NCBI RefSeq assembly: GCF_902859725.1
Contig: NZ_CADIJP010000008.1
Coordinates: forward strand, 124,001 to 188,000
Origin: Achromobacter mucicolens
GTDB taxonomy: Bacteria; Pseudomonadota; Gammaproteobacteria; Burkholderiales; Burkholderiaceae_B
Direction of reading: 5' to 3'
Length of the DNA: 64,000 nt
In this document: in pieces, positions 26,738 to 38,682 of the stretch
Layout: every line of letters begins with the position of its first letter
How positions within the stretch are numbered: the stretch's first letter is position 1
Program-made: the position numbers and the translations under genes
Notes under the pieces: generated by a model
What the model was told of the DNA's origin: nothing
Database searches by the model: none
Seen by the model: the letters and a program-made list of their open reading frames with translations, nothing else

Positions 26738-27343
26738 ATGAAGCTGTATTACGCCCCCTATACCTGCTCGCTTTCCCCGCACATCGTGCTGCGCGAACTA
26801 GACCTGCCATTCGAGCTGGTCAAGGTAGACAATAAAACCAAACAGACCGCCGACGGCCGCGACTTCCGCTCCGTAAACCCAAAGGGCTACGTCGCCGCGT
26901 TGGAACTGGACGATGGCCAAGTCCTGACCGAAGGCCCGGCCATCGTGCAGTACCTAGCCGACCTCAAGCCGGAGAACGGACTGGCACCAGCTGCGGGCAC
27001 CTCGGAGCGGGTGCGCCTGCAAGAGTGGCTGAACTTCGTCACCAGCGAAATCCACGCTGGTTCGGCTCCGCTGTTCAACGCTGCGTTACCCGAGGAAGCC
27101 AAAGCGTTTTTCCGCGAAAAACTGTTCAAGCGATTCGACTACCTGCAAGACACCCTGGCGCGGCAGGAATATTTGGCCGGTGCAGCTTTCAGCGTGGCCG
27201 ATGCCTACCTGTTCACCGTGCTGGGCTGGTGCACTTTCTTCTCTATCGACCTCAGCCGCTGGCCTGCGCTGCCGGCCTATGTGAAGCGGGTCGGCGCTCG
27301 GCCTGCCGTGCAGGCCGCGTTACGGGCCGAAGCCTTGCAGTAG
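26738..27343 (+). CDS. gst: Glutathione S-transferase
   Basis: 201 residues. The N-terminal thioredoxin-like domain starts MKLYYAPYTCSLSPHIVLRE, with a cysteine at position 10 in the beta-class active-site region and the glutathione-binding EGPAIVQYLAD segment. The C-terminal helical domain has FSVADAYLFTVLGW, the N-capping box of the fold. It conjugates glutathione to electrophiles or reduces peroxides in the cytosol. It is divergent from a LysR regulator that probably controls it, and is followed by a truncated second lysR. Confidence 0.93.
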   Translation: MKLYYAPYTCSLSPHIVLRELDLPFELVKVDNKTKQTADGRDFRSVNPKGYVAALELDDGQVLTEGPAIVQYLADLKPENGLAPAAGTSERVRLQEWLNFVTSEIHAGSAPLFNAALPEEAKAFFREKLFKRFDYLQDTLARQEYLAGAAFSVADAYLFTVLGWCTFFSIDLSRWPALPAYVKRVGARPAVQAALRAEALQ

Positions 27344-27358
27344 CGACGAGAGGGCGCG

Positions 27359-27481
27359 ATGCAATTTCGGCATCTGCGCTGCTTCCTGGCGGTTGCCGAA
27401 GAACTGCTCTTCGACCGTGCAGCGGAGAAGTTGCATATCAGGCAATCACCGCGGCGAAATGCGGGGCTGGAGTCAGGGTGA
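27359..27481 (+). pseudogene. Remnant of a second LysR regulator (N-terminal HTH only)
   Basis: From the ATG at 27359 the frame reads MQFRHLRCFLAVAEELLFDR then AAEKLHI, the first part of a LysR helix-turn-helix. It then loses similarity (RQSPRRNAGLESG) and stops after 40 residues. The expected rest of the gene is absent, and a terminator follows at once. This looks like a deletion scar at the right edge of the lysR-gst module. A functional 40-residue protein is unlikely. Confidence 0.75.
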
Positions 27482-27486
27482 AATGA

Positions 27487-27521
27487 AAAAGGGGGCGGCC
27501 ATGATGATGCCGCCCCCTTTT
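27487..27521. terminator. Bidirectional intrinsic terminator between the lysR remnant and catalase
   Basis: AAAAGGGGGCGGC and GCCGCCCCCTTTT form a 13-bp perfect stem around a 9-nt loop, giving U tracts on both strands. It serves katA on the minus strand. Confidence 0.85.
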
Positions 27522-27542
27522 CTTACGATTGGCGCGTAACGT

Positions 27543-28988
27543 TTACAGCTTCAACCCCAGCGCCTTGGCCACGCCTTCGGCATAGGCCGGGTCGGCCTTC
27601 TTGAAGTGGTCCAGCTGGCGGCGCTGGATGACTTCCGGCACGCCCGCCATGTGGCGGCCGATGTTGCCAAAGAGCTGTTCCTGCTGCGCCGGCGTCATCA
27701 GGCGGAACAACGCGCCTGGCTGCGAGTAGTAGTCGTCGTCGACCCGATGGTTCCAGCGGGCCGCGGCCTGGCCGTCCAGCGCCAGCGGCGGTTCGGCGGC
27801 GGACGGGGTTTCCTTCCACTCGCCCGCGCTGTTGGGCTCGTAGTTGATCGTGGCGCCGGCGTTGCCATCCACGCGGCCCGCGCCGTCGCGATGGAAGCTG
27901 TGGAACGGGCACTTGGGCGCGTTCACCGGGATCTGGTGATGGTTGATGCCCAGGCGATAGCGGTGCGTGTCGCCGTACGAGAACAGGCGTCCCTGCAGCA
28001 TCTTGTCCGGCGAGAAGCCGATGCCCGGCACCACGTTTGCCGGCGTGAACGCAGCCTGCTCGACCTCGGCGAAGTAGTTTTCGGGGTTGCGGTTCAGTTC
28101 CAGCACGCCGACTTCGATCAGCGGATAGTCGCCATGCGGCCAGACCTTGGTCAGGTCAAAGGGGTTGATGTGATACGTCGCCGCTTCGGCTTCGGGCATG
28201 ATCTGCACCTTCAGCGTCCACTTCGGGAAGTTGCCCTCTTCGATGTTCTGGAACAGGTCGCGCTGCGAGCTTTCGCGGTCATGGGCGACGACCTGCGCGG
28301 CTTCCTCGTCCGTCAGACAGGCGATGCCCTGCTGCGACTTGAAATGGAACTTCACGTAGAAGCGCTCGTTGTTGGCGTTGATGAAGCTGAACGTGTGCGA
28401 GCCGAATCCGTGCTGTTGGCGCAGGTTGGCGGGGATGCCGCGATCGCTCATCAGCGTGGTGACCTGATGCAGGGATTCGGGGTTGAGCGACCAGAAGTCC
28501 CAGGCGGCCGTGGCGTTGCGCAGGTTGGTCTTCGGATCGCGCTTCTGGGTGTGGATAAAGTCGGGGAACTTCAGGGGGTCGCGGATGAAGAAGACCGGCG
28601 TGTTGTTGCCCACCAGGTCCCAGTTGCCTTCCTCGGTGTAGAACTTGATCGCAAATCCGCGCACGTCGCGTTCGGCGTCGGCGGCGCCGCGTTCGCCGGC
28701 GACCGTCGAAAAGCGCAGAAACAGCGGCGTCTGCTTGCCGACCTGGGAAAAGATCTTGGCGCGGGTGTAGCGGCTGATGTCGTGGGTGACGGTAAAGGTG
28801 CCGTAGGCGCCGGAGCCCTTGGCGTGGACGACGCGCTCGGGGATGCGTTCGCGGTCGAAGTGGGCAAGTTTTTCAATGAGCCAGAAATCTTCCAGCAGGG
28901 CGGGACCGCGGGGGCCGGCGGTCAAGGTGTTGTTGTTGTCCGGCACTGGGGCGCCCGAGGCGGTGGTCAAAGGCTTCTTGTCGGTCAT
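27543..28988 (-). CDS. katA: Monofunctional heme catalase
   Basis: 481 residues, the length of a small-subunit (clade 3) catalase. The distal histidine is H55 in [12 protein letters not shown], the distal asparagine lies in [11 protein letters not shown] (about 128), and the heme-ligating tyrosine is in [14 protein letters not shown] (about 336). [20 protein letters not shown] is the conserved heme-pocket segment. It converts hydrogen peroxide to water and oxygen. The gene is alone on the minus strand. A perfect DnaA box (28550-28558) falls in its coding sequence at FIHTQ. Confidence 0.97.
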   Translation of the reverse strand: MTDKKPLTTASGAPVPDNNNTLTAGPRGPALLEDFWLIEKLAHFDRERIPERVVHAKGSGAYGTFTVTHDISRYTRAKIFSQVGKQTPLFLRFSTVAGERGAADAERDVRGFAIKFYTEEGNWDLVGNNTPVFFIRDPLKFPDFIHTQKRDPKTNLRNATAAWDFWSLNPESLHQVTTLMSDRGIPANLRQQHGFGSHTFSFINANNERFYVKFHFKSQQGIACLTDEEAAQVVAHDRESSQRDLFQNIEEGNFPKWTLKVQIMPEAEAATYHINPFDLTKVWPHGDYPLIEVGVLELNRNPENYFAEVEQAAFTPANVVPGIGFSPDKMLQGRLFSYGDTHRYRLGINHHQIPVNAPKCPFHSFHRDGAGRVDGNAGATINYEPNSAGEWKETPSAAEPPLALDGQAAARWNHRVDDDYYSQPGALFRLMTPAQQEQLFGNIGRHMAGVPEVIQRRQLDHFKKADPAYAEGVAKALGLKL

Positions 28989-29224
28989 GGCACACTCCCT
29001 AAGTCATTCCTGGATGTCGCGGATCCGCCTTGCGGGCCGCGCGCGTTGCAGCAAAAACTCCGGCGGGCAGGACGCCGGAGGGCAAATTCAGAGCCATCAT
29101 AGGTGCCATGGTTGGCTGTGTGAAGTTGATTGATCCTGCTTTGGCGATAAGTAATACCTATGTATAAGCCTTGTGGGCATGGAAAGTGCTGAGCGTGCCC
29201 TCCGCGTTTCAGTCGCAACGGGCG
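28989..29224. promoter_or_regulatory. Upstream region of katA
   Basis: No gene is seen. The segment 29147-29161 (ATAA-N7-CTAT) is one mismatch from a half of the OxyR consensus, which would suit a catalase gene, but the second half is not visible. Confidence 0.25.
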
Positions 29225-29253
29225 AAAAAAAACCGGCCTCGAAAGGCCGGTTT
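29225..29253 (-). terminator. Intrinsic terminator after yidC
   Basis: AAACCGGCCT and AGGCCGGTTT form a 10-bp stem around CGAA. On the minus strand it is followed by a run of T residues (A tract at 29225-29232). Confidence 0.85.
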
Positions 29254-29271
29254 CTTGTTTCTGAAGGGCGA

Positions 29272-30948
29272 TCAGCGATTGGCCGCCACTTCCGACTTCT
29301 TCTGGATGGCGCGGGTGATGGACCACTGCTGTGCAATCGACAGGATGTTGTTGACGCACCAGTACAGCACCAAGCCGGCCGGGAAGAAGAACATCATCCC
29401 GCCGAACACCAGCGGCATGATCATCATGACCTTGGCCTGGATGGGATCCGGCGGCGTCGGGTTCAGTTTGATCTGCAGGAACATGGTCGCCATCATGATG
29501 GCGGGCAGAATGAAGAACGGATCGCGGACGGACAGGTCGTGCACCCACAGGATCCACGGCGCGCCGCGCATTTCCACGCTGGCCAGCAGCACCCAGTACA
29601 GCGAGATGAACACCGGAATCTGAACCACCATCGGCAAGCAGCCGCCCAGCGGGTTGATCTTCTCGGTGCGGTACATCTCCATCATGGCCGCATTGAGTTT
29701 CTGCTTGTCGTCGCCGTACTTTTCCTTCAGGGCCTGCAGGCGCGGAGCCACCTGCTTCATGCGGGCCATCGAGCGGTAGCTGGCGGCGGCCAGGGGGTAG
29801 AACACGGCCTTGATCAGCACGGTCAGCGCGACGATCGTCCAGCCCCAGTTGCCCAGGATGGAATGCAGCCAGGTCATCAGGGTAAAGAGCGGCTTGGCGA
29901 TGATGGTCAGCCAGCCGTAGTCGACGACCAGTTCCAGGCCCGGAGCCAGCGCGGCCATGGCCTTCTGGTCTTGCGGACCGACCCACAGATGCGAGTCGAC
30001 ACGTGCGGCGGCGCCCGGGGCGATCTCGCCGACGGCTTCGATGCTGCGGCCGGCGTACAGGTTCGGCTGGACTTCGAGCAGTTCGTTCGTGCGCGGCTTG
30101 CCTTGCGGGGGCACCCAGGCCGTGGCGAAGTAGTGCTGGACCACGGCGATCCAGCCGTTGTCCGCCTGCTTGATGTAGCTGGCCTTCTTCTTCTGGATGT
30201 CGCTGAACGTGCTCTTCTGGAACTTGTCCTGTTCCGAGTAGACGGCAAAGCCCGTGAACGTGTGATAGAAGCTGGACGTATCGGCCGGATCGTTGCCGTC
30301 GCGCTCGATCTGCAGATACAGGGACGGGGCCACGGGGGCGGCGCCGACGTTGGCCAGGTCATGGCGCACGTCGATGTCGTAGCGGCCGCGATGCAGGGTG
30401 AACGTCTTGGTGACCTTCACGCCGCCGGATTCGCCTTCGAACGTGACGACCAGGTTGTCGCCGGTCAGTTCGCGTTCTTGCGAGACCAGGCGGAACGGCG
30501 TCTGGTGCGTGGGGAAGCTCTGGCCGCTGGGTGCGCCGACCACGCCGGTCTGCACCACGTAGTTCAGGCCCGCCGAGCGGTCCAGAAGCACCGTGGGCTT
30601 GTCGGGCTGGCCGGTGGCCGGATACTTCAGCAGCTCGGCGCGAACCAGCTGGGCGCCCATCGTGTCGAAGGTCAGGCGCAGCACGTCGGTGGTGATGACG
30701 ACTTCTTCGGAACGTGTGGGGACGGGGGTAGCGGCGCCAGGCACTGTGGAGGCCGGCGCGGCGGTCGCGGTCGGCGCGCTGGGCACGGACGGCGTCGCAT
30801 TGTTGGCGGCAGCCGGAGATTCGGTCGTGCTGGCCGCGGGCGGGGCCCCGAACAGCGACGGCTTGCCGTTATGGATTTGCCAGTTGTTCCAAAGGAGCAA
30901 CAGCGAAAAGGAAAAAATCATCCAGAGGACGGTTCGTCGGATATCCAT
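29272..30948 (-). CDS. yidC: Membrane protein insertase YidC
   Basis: 558 residues. The N-terminal membrane anchor (RRTVLWMIFSFSLLLLWNNW) is followed by a low-complexity Ala/Pro/Thr linker and the large periplasmic P1 domain. The conserved C-terminal five-helix insertase core (from about 355) contains NWGWTIVALTVLIKAVFYPL and KINPLGGCLPMVVQIPVFIS. It inserts and folds inner-membrane proteins alone or with SecYEG. It belongs to the conserved minus-strand block rpmH-rnpA-yidD-yidC that diverges from dnaA. Confidence 0.98.
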   Translation of the reverse strand: MDIRRTVLWMIFSFSLLLLWNNWQIHNGKPSLFGAPPAASTTESPAAANNATPSVPSAPTATAAPASTVPGAATPVPTRSEEVVITTDVLRLTFDTMGAQLVRAELLKYPATGQPDKPTVLLDRSAGLNYVVQTGVVGAPSGQSFPTHQTPFRLVSQERELTGDNLVVTFEGESGGVKVTKTFTLHRGRYDIDVRHDLANVGAAPVAPSLYLQIERDGNDPADTSSFYHTFTGFAVYSEQDKFQKSTFSDIQKKKASYIKQADNGWIAVVQHYFATAWVPPQGKPRTNELLEVQPNLYAGRSIEAVGEIAPGAAARVDSHLWVGPQDQKAMAALAPGLELVVDYGWLTIIAKPLFTLMTWLHSILGNWGWTIVALTVLIKAVFYPLAAASYRSMARMKQVAPRLQALKEKYGDDKQKLNAAMMEMYRTEKINPLGGCLPMVVQIPVFISLYWVLLASVEMRGAPWILWVHDLSVRDPFFILPAIMMATMFLQIKLNPTPPDPIQAKVMMIMPLVFGGMMFFFPAGLVLYWCVNNILSIAQQWSITRAIQKKSEVAANR

Positions 30949-30996
30949 GGTGCCTACTGAAGTGAATACGGGCCAGCAAAGCCCGCCAGTTTAGCG

Positions 30997-31269
30997 TCAA
31001 TCGTGCTCGATGCGGTGGCTGTGGGAGCAGCACGGGGCGTCGTTGGTTCCCTTGGCCGGCGGAACAGGATCCAGCCCGCCGGGTGACCAGGGATGGCACC
31101 GGCCTATGCGCCGGACCGCCATCCAGAAGCCGCGCCATGCACCGTGGCGCTCGATCGCTTCGATCGCGTACGCCGAGCAGGTCGGAGTAAAACGGCACTG
31201 CCTGCCAATCCAGGGACTCAGGAAAAACCTGTAGAACCGGATCGGGGCAATGAGTAGAGCCTTGATCAT
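30997..31269 (-). CDS. yidD: Membrane protein insertion efficiency factor YidD
   Basis: 90 residues with the family signature [19 protein letters not shown] and the [12 protein letters not shown] segment. An amphipathic N-terminus anchors it to the inner membrane, where it assists YidC-dependent insertion. The start overlaps the rnpA stop as ATGA, showing translational coupling. The C-terminal tail is cysteine- and histidine-rich ([11 protein letters not shown]). Confidence 0.96.
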   Translation of the reverse strand: MIKALLIAPIRFYRFFLSPWIGRQCRFTPTCSAYAIEAIERHGAWRGFWMAVRRIGRCHPWSPGGLDPVPPAKGTNDAPCCSHSHRIEHD

Positions 31270-31637
31270 CGCGCGATGCGCTCAAAGTGAGCGTCCACTT
31301 CGGCTCTGGCGGCGCGTTTAAGCGCCGTGAGCGTGGCGGGAGCGACCTTGCTGTGCAGGCGCACGACGTAATCTTTCGCCGGCAGCGCCAGGCGCCGATG
31401 GCGGAACGCTTCACGGATGACCCGCTTCAAGGCGTTGCGCGTGGTAGCGTGGGCGGCAAACCGCTTGGCGATGACGAGCCCCAGGCGAGCACAGGCGTCC
31501 TGGCCGGGAGGCAGATCATTGGGAGCCGCGCTCACAATGAAGAATGCCCCTCGGGCAAGACGCCGGCCTTTGAGGGCGGCGGCAAACTCGGAGGGGCGAT
31601 GCAGCCGCGCCTCCGGAGGAAGCGTGGAGCGCGGCAT
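31266..31637 (-). CDS. rnpA: Ribonuclease P protein component
   Basis: 123 residues from the ATG at 31637 ([20 protein letters not shown]). An upstream ATG at 31694 would add 19 residues outside the usual family length. The basic RNR motif region is [20 protein letters not shown], with a following [11 protein letters not shown] strand. It binds the catalytic RNA of RNase P and helps trim tRNA 5' ends. It sits 107 bp downstream of rpmH and overlaps yidD. Confidence 0.95.
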   Translation of the reverse strand: MPRSTLPPEARLHRPSEFAAALKGRRLARGAFFIVSAAPNDLPPGQDACARLGLVIAKRFAAHATTRNALKRVIREAFRHRRLALPAKDYVVRLHSKVAPATLTALKRAARAEVDAHFERIAR

Positions 31638-31744
31638 GGACTGCGGGTCAGGCGGTTGCGCGGAACCGGGACAGGATTGCGAGAGGTCTTGCAATATGGT
31701 CGGTCCGTGCGAAAGTCAGATTCCGGAAAACCGGAAAACTGGAC

Positions 31745-31879
31745 TTAGACGGCCAGACGCTTGCGGCCCTTGGCGCGACGGGCGCTCAGGATCGCGCGGC
31801 CAGCGCGGGTTTTCATGCGCACGCGAAAGCCATGGGTGCGCTTGCGGCGGGTAACGGAAGGTTGGTAGGTGCGTTTCAT
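31745..31879 (-). CDS. rpmH: 50S ribosomal protein L34
   Basis: 44 residues: [20 protein letters not shown], then [20 protein letters not shown] and RLAV, a complete and standard L34. It is too short for many gene finders but unmistakable. It is the first gene of the minus-strand block and diverges from dnaA across a 390-bp spacer. Confidence 0.98.
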   Translation of the reverse strand: MKRTYQPSVTRRKRTHGFRVRMKTRAGRAILSARRAKGRKRLAV

Positions 31880-31965
31880 GGACGATCCACAAAAAGAACA
31901 AAGTCAGAAGGGACCTGCCCGGAGGGTTCCACGTCGCGCTAAGCAGAAGCGGGTATCTAGGAGCA

Positions 31966-31998
31966 TTTTTGCAACGGGTTTCGCAACCGGTGCAAAAA
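31966..31998. repeat. Imperfect inverted repeat between rpmH and dnaA
   Basis: Arms TTTTTGCA (31966-31973) and TGCAAAAA (31991-31998) are perfect complements. The inner ACGGGTT and AACCGGT extend the stem with one mismatch or bulge around TCGC. It could form a terminator-like hairpin in either transcript or bind a dimeric regulator. Confidence 0.6.
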
Positions 31999-32216
31999 AC
32001 GACTCTAAGACGGGGCTCTGTACCGAGAATTTCATCTCGGGCGACCTATTCAGCAAAGCTAAAAACCGGACAAATTGCTCTTGTAGGAGCGTGTCCGGCC
32101 AGCTTTCTGCGAAACCTTCTGACAGACAGAATTCGGAAAAGCCCACCATTTCAGCAAGTTTTCCCTGTCTTGTCAAACAGTTAAGGGGGCGCCATGTAGA
32201 CGCTTATGGCCCTCCC

Positions 32217-32225
32217 TGTGGATAA
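32217..32225 (-). promoter_or_regulatory. DnaA box in the dnaA promoter region
   Basis: Perfect TGTGGATAA 45 bp upstream of the dnaA ATG, placed for autorepression by DnaA. Confidence 0.7.
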
Positions 32226-32269
32226 CCCCAGCCCAGGCAAGGTAGAATCGAGGTTTGAATAAGAGCGAC

Positions 32270-33730
32270 ATGAAAGAATTCTGGCAGACCTGCGTCAGTC
32301 GTCTTGAGCAGGAACTCCCCCCCCAACAAATCAGCGCGTGGATACGACCGCTGGTCCCGCTTGCGTACGACGAAACGCAGGCGGTGCTGCGCGTTGCCGC
32401 GCCCAACCGCTTCAAGCTGGATTGGGTGCGCAAGAACTTTTCCCACCAGATCGAAGCGTTGGCCGCGGAGTGGTTCAAGCGTCCGGTGCAGGTTCTGTTC
32501 GAGCTGCCTTCGCACGGCGCCGCACCGCGCATGCCGGTCGCGCCCGTGCGCGCCCAGCAGCCCGCCCAGCAACCGCACCTGTCCGCGGCTCCCCCCTCCG
32601 GCGCCGCGCCGCCAGTGACCGTCACCGTGACGACCGCGCCGCCGGCGCCCGCCACGACCGCCGCTGCGCAGGCCGTGAACGCGGACGCCGCCAACATCGT
32701 GTACGAGCGGTCGCGCCTGAACACCGACCTCACGTTCGAGAACTTCGTGACCGGTAAGGCCAACCAGCTCGCGCGCGCCGCCGCGCTGCAGGTCGCCGAA
32801 AACCCGGGCACCTCGTACAACCCGCTGTTCCTGTATGGCGGCGTCGGCCTGGGCAAGACCCACCTGATCCACGCCATCGGCAACGCCATGGTCGCGGCGG
32901 GCACCGGGGTGCGCGTGCGCTACGTGCATGCGGACCAGTATGTGTCCGACGTGGTGAAGGCCTATCAGCGCAAGGCGTTCGACGACTTCAAGCGTTACTA
33001 CCATTCGCTCGATCTGCTGCTGATCGACGATATCCAGTTCTTCTCCGGCAAGAACCGCACGCAGGAAGAATTCTTCTACGCGTTCGAGGCGATGGTTGCG
33101 CAGCGCAAGCAGATCATCATCACCAGCGATACGTATCCGAAGGAACTGTCGGGCATCGACAGCCGCCTGATCTCGCGCTTCGACTCGGGCCTGACGGTGG
33201 CCATCGAGCCGCCGGAACTGGAGATGCGCGTGGCGATCCTGCTGCGCAAGGCCGAGTCCGAAGGCGTGCCCATGCCCGAGGAAGTGGCGTTCTTCATCGC
33301 CAAGCATCTGCGCAGCAACGTGCGCGAACTGGAAGGCGCGCTGCGCAAGGTGCTTGCCTATGCGCGTTTCCACGGCCGCGACGTGCTGACGGTCGATGTC
33401 TGCAAGGAAGCGCTGAAGGATCTGCTGTCGGTGTCCAACGGCCAGATCACCGTCGAAAACATCCAGAAGACGGTGGCGGACTTCTACAAGATCAAGGTCG
33501 CCGACATGTACTCGAAACGCCGGCCGGCCAATATCGCCTTGCCGCGCCAGGTCGCGATGTACCTGGCCAAGGAGCTGACCCAGAAAAGCCTGCCGGAAAT
33601 CGGCGATTTATTCGGCGGCCGTGATCACACCACGGTGCTGCACGCCGTTCGCAAGATTTCCGATGCCCGCGCCAAGCAAGCGGAGCTCAACCATACCCTG
33701 CACGTGTTGGAACAAACTCTAAAAGGATGA
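32270..33730 (+). CDS. dnaA: Chromosomal replication initiator protein DnaA
   Basis: 486 residues from the ATG at 32270 ([20 protein letters not shown]); a TTG at 32255 would add five residues. Domain I is residues 1-80. Domain II is an Ala/Pro/Thr-rich linker (about 82-140). Domain III is the AAA+ ATPase with Walker [12 protein letters not shown] (about 189-199) and Walker [11 protein letters not shown]. Domain IV binds DNA, with the [10 protein letters not shown] signature near 450. It binds TTATCCACA boxes to open the origin. Its stop overlaps a possible dnaN start, so dnaA and dnaN are co-transcribed. Confidence 0.98.
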   Translation: MKEFWQTCVSRLEQELPPQQISAWIRPLVPLAYDETQAVLRVAAPNRFKLDWVRKNFSHQIEALAAEWFKRPVQVLFELPSHGAAPRMPVAPVRAQQPAQQPHLSAAPPSGAAPPVTVTVTTAPPAPATTAAAQAVNADAANIVYERSRLNTDLTFENFVTGKANQLARAAALQVAENPGTSYNPLFLYGGVGLGKTHLIHAIGNAMVAAGTGVRVRYVHADQYVSDVVKAYQRKAFDDFKRYYHSLDLLLIDDIQFFSGKNRTQEEFFYAFEAMVAQRKQIIITSDTYPKELSGIDSRLISRFDSGLTVAIEPPELEMRVAILLRKAESEGVPMPEEVAFFIAKHLRSNVRELEGALRKVLAYARFHGRDVLTVDVCKEALKDLLSVSNGQITVENIQKTVADFYKIKVADMYSKRRPANIALPRQVAMYLAKELTQKSLPEIGDLFGGRDHTTVLHAVRKISDARAKQAELNHTLHVLEQTLKG

Positions 33731-33732
33731 AC

Positions 33733-34842
33733 ATGCAACTCGTACAAACCACACGCGATGCATTGCTGAAACCGCTGTCGACTGTGGCGGGCATCGTCGA
33801 AAGACGTCATACCCTGCCCATTCTTGCGAACATCCTGATGCGCAAGGAAGGCAACAAGGTTGCCTTCATTGCGACCGACCTGGAAGTGCAGATCACCACG
33901 CACGCCGACTTTGGTGTCGGCCAGGACAACGAGTCCACCACGGTGGCCGCGCGCAAGCTGCTGGACATCCTGAAAGCCCTGCCCGATACCGGCGACGTGC
34001 GCCTGGCCCTGGCCAGCAACAAGCTGTCGGTGCAATCCGCCAAGAGCCGCTTTGCGCTGCAGACGCTGGCCGCCAGCGAGTTCCCCACCGTCGCTCAGCC
34101 CGAGCAGTGGGACGTGTCGCTGACCATGCCGCAGCGCACCCTGCGCCACCTGTTCAACATGGTGCATTTCGCCATGGCCCAGCAGGACATCCGCTACTAC
34201 CTGAACGGCATGCTGCTGGTGTTTGAACCGGGCCGCGTGCGCGCCGTGGCCACCGACGGTCACCGCCTGGCGCATTGCTCGACCGAAGCCGACGGCATCG
34301 CCGAGCGCCACGAAGTCATCGTGCCGCGCAAGACCGTGCTAGAAATGCAGCGCCTGCTGGAAGACTCCGACGAGACCGTCTCCATCGACGTGGCGCCGGG
34401 CCAGATCCGTTTCCGTTTTGGCGACGTCGAGCTGGTCTCCAAGCTGGTCGAAGGCAAGTTCCCCGATTTCACGCGCGTGATCCCCACGAACTACACGCGC
34501 CATTTCCTCGTCGGCCGCGAAGCGCTTCAGGGCAGCCTGCAGCGCGCCGCCATCCTGACCACGGACAAGTTCAAGGGCGTGCGCCTGCAACTGGCGCAGA
34601 ACCAGATGAAGATCTCGTCCTCGAACGCCGAGCAGGAAGAGGCGCAGGAAGAAATCGACATCGACTACAGCCATGAAGCGCTGGACGTGGGCTTTAACGT
34701 CGGCTACCTGCTCGACGTGCTGTCCAACGTGAAGGTCGACAACATCCAGTGGTCGGTCATGCCCGATGCCAACGCGTCGGCGCTCATCACCCTGCCCGAA
34801 GACGACCAGTTCAAGTACGTCGTCATGCCCATGCGGATCTGA
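33733..34842 (+). CDS. dnaN: DNA polymerase III beta sliding clamp
   Basis: 369 residues from the ATG at 33733, for which AAGGA is well spaced; an ATG at 33727 overlapping the dnaA stop is too close to that site. It starts MQLVQTTRDALLKPLSTVAG and has the three clamp domains, with HTLPILANILMR, VRAVATDGHRLAHC and the C-terminal YVVMPMRI. The dimeric ring tethers the replicative polymerase. It lies between dnaA and gyrB with no recF following. Confidence 0.97.
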   Translation: MQLVQTTRDALLKPLSTVAGIVERRHTLPILANILMRKEGNKVAFIATDLEVQITTHADFGVGQDNESTTVAARKLLDILKALPDTGDVRLALASNKLSVQSAKSRFALQTLAASEFPTVAQPEQWDVSLTMPQRTLRHLFNMVHFAMAQQDIRYYLNGMLLVFEPGRVRAVATDGHRLAHCSTEADGIAERHEVIVPRKTVLEMQRLLEDSDETVSIDVAPGQIRFRFGDVELVSKLVEGKFPDFTRVIPTNYTRHFLVGREALQGSLQRAAILTTDKFKGVRLQLAQNQMKISSSNAEQEEAQEEIDIDYSHEALDVGFNVGYLLDVLSNVKVDNIQWSVMPDANASALITLPEDDQFKYVVMPMRI

Positions 34843-37387
<2,545 letters not shown>

Positions 37388-37408
37388 TCGCACGCCTGCT
37401 TTGTCACC

Positions 37409-37443
37409 AAAGGCCAGCCCGAGAGGGCTGGCCTTTGGTTTTG
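37409..37443 (+). terminator. Intrinsic terminator after gyrB
   Basis: AAAGGCCAGCCC and GGGCTGGCCTTT form a 12-bp perfect stem around GAGA, followed by GGTTTTGT. Confidence 0.85.
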
Positions 37444-37475
37444 TGGCCCCGAGAGTCTTCCAGACTTGCCGCAAC

Positions 37476-37540
37476 GGTGTCTGACACCCTGGGGAGATGA
37501 TCGGGGGCTTGCGGTGGTGTCTCAGCGGGTGTCAGACACC
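37476..37540. repeat. Pair of GGTGTC-palindromes downstream of gyrB
   Basis: GGTGTCTGACACC (37476-37488) and its complement form GGTGTCAGACACC (37528-37540) are 52 bp apart. Each is itself a near-palindrome, and together they form a larger inverted pair. A third copy is in a coding region at 25265-25277. Confidence 0.7.
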
Positions 37541-37578
37541 TGGCTTACCTGGCCCTGGCGTCCCGCCGTAGCGCCCTT

Positions 37579-38511
37579 CTACCTGGGCGGCCGCGCCTTC
37601 AGGTCTCCCATTTCCTCCAGCATGAGCTGATGCGCGTAGCGTGAAAACACGCTGACCAGGCGCGTGCGCGTGTGATACGGCGGATACAGTAGCGCCACCG
37701 TGACCGGCACCGCCGGGCTGAACGGGCGGACCTCGACGCCGTTGGCTTCGTATTCCTCGCGTGCGGCCAGCGGGTTGATCAGCGCCACGCCCAGGCCCGC
37801 GCCCACCAGCGCGCAGACCGACGAACCCAGTCCGGCCTCGGCCACCGTGTGGCGTTCGACCTTGGCGGACTTGAAGACGGCGTCGATCTTTTCGCGCAGC
37901 GGCGTGCCGCTGGGAAAGGCGATGAAGGGCTCGCCCGCGAAGTCGGCGGGCTTGAGCTTTTTCAGTTTGGCCAGGCGGTGTCCGCGCGGCAGCACGGCCA
38001 CGCAGCTCATCGTGAGGACGGGTTCGACCTGGATGCCTGGGGTTTCGCCCGACAGCATGGCCAGGCCAGTGTCGCAGAAGCCCGAACTGATCCAGTTGTG
38101 GACCGTGCTGGCGTTGCCCGAGTGGATCGCCACCATGACCTCCGGGTACTCGGTCTTGAAGGCGGCCACGATGCGCGCCAAGAGGCCGCCCGCCAGGCGC
38201 GGCATGGCGGCCACGCTCAGGCGGCTGGCGCTGAACGAGCGGATGCTGGCCGCCGCCGATTCCAGGCCGGCCAGGCCGATGAAGGTCTTTTCCACCTCTT
38301 GAAAGAAGCGCGAGCCGTCCTGGGTCGGACTGAGCCGGCTGCCATTGCGGTCGAACAAGGGAAACTGGGTGATGGCTTCCAATTGCGCAATTAAGCGGCT
38401 AACGTGCGGCTGCGAGGTATGCACTCGCCGGGCCGCCGCCGTCATGGAACCGGTCATCATGACGGCGCGGAACGCCTCGATGTGTCGCAAGCCCATCCGG
38501 GGAATGGCCAT
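37579..38511 (-). CDS. LysR-family regulator divergent from a glutamate-type ABC operon
   Basis: 310 residues. The N-terminal HTH (AFRAVMMTGSMTAAARRVHT, then SQPHVSRLIAQLEAITQFPLF) and a substrate-binding domain are present. The HTSQPHVSRLI segment resembles the OccR/NocR/ArgP-like subgroup that often controls amino acid or opine uptake. It is transcribed away from the amino-acid binding protein gene at 38683, its likely target. Confidence 0.9.
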   Translation of the reverse strand: MAIPRMGLRHIEAFRAVMMTGSMTAAARRVHTSQPHVSRLIAQLEAITQFPLFDRNGSRLSPTQDGSRFFQEVEKTFIGLAGLESAAASIRSFSASRLSVAAMPRLAGGLLARIVAAFKTEYPEVMVAIHSGNASTVHNWISSGFCDTGLAMLSGETPGIQVEPVLTMSCVAVLPRGHRLAKLKKLKPADFAGEPFIAFPSGTPLREKIDAVFKSAKVERHTVAEAGLGSSVCALVGAGLGVALINPLAAREEYEANGVEVRPFSPAVPVTVALLYPPYHTRTRLVSVFSRYAHQLMLEEMGDLKARPPR

Positions 38512-38682
38512 GTCAAATCCGTATAGAGGAATACTTGATTGGAACTGGATAAAACCATACTGCTAGTTGATACTTTTTGCCAGCCGCGGGGCTCATCGCG
38601 GGACGCGGCGGTCACCAGCAAGCCTGGATCCGCCGATCGTGAACATAAACACGCGCCGCACGCACGGCGCCAAGGGAATCAG
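38512..38682. promoter_or_regulatory. Divergent lysR-gltI-like promoter region
   Basis: An inverted repeat GTAT-N6-ATAC lies at 38521-38534, directly upstream of the lysR start, with further ATAC/GATAC half sites at about 38556-38572. This is a plausible operator of the LysR protein. Confidence 0.4.

Larger units (their letters stand above)
31880..32269. promoter_or_regulatory. rpmH-dnaA divergent intergenic region
   Basis: No gene is supported here. It holds the promoters of rpmH and dnaA, an imperfect long inverted repeat at 31966-31998 and one perfect DnaA box at 32217-32225, about 45 bp before the dnaA start. In many bacteria this spacer is the origin or the autoregulated dnaA promoter. 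With only one perfect box and no strongly AT-rich block, autoregulation is the safer reading. Confidence 0.6.

Noticed and set aside
29147-29161. OxyR-like half site upstream of katA
   Set aside because: Only one half matches (ATAA-N7-CTAT, with one mismatch) and the second half of the consensus is missing; too weak to call an operator.
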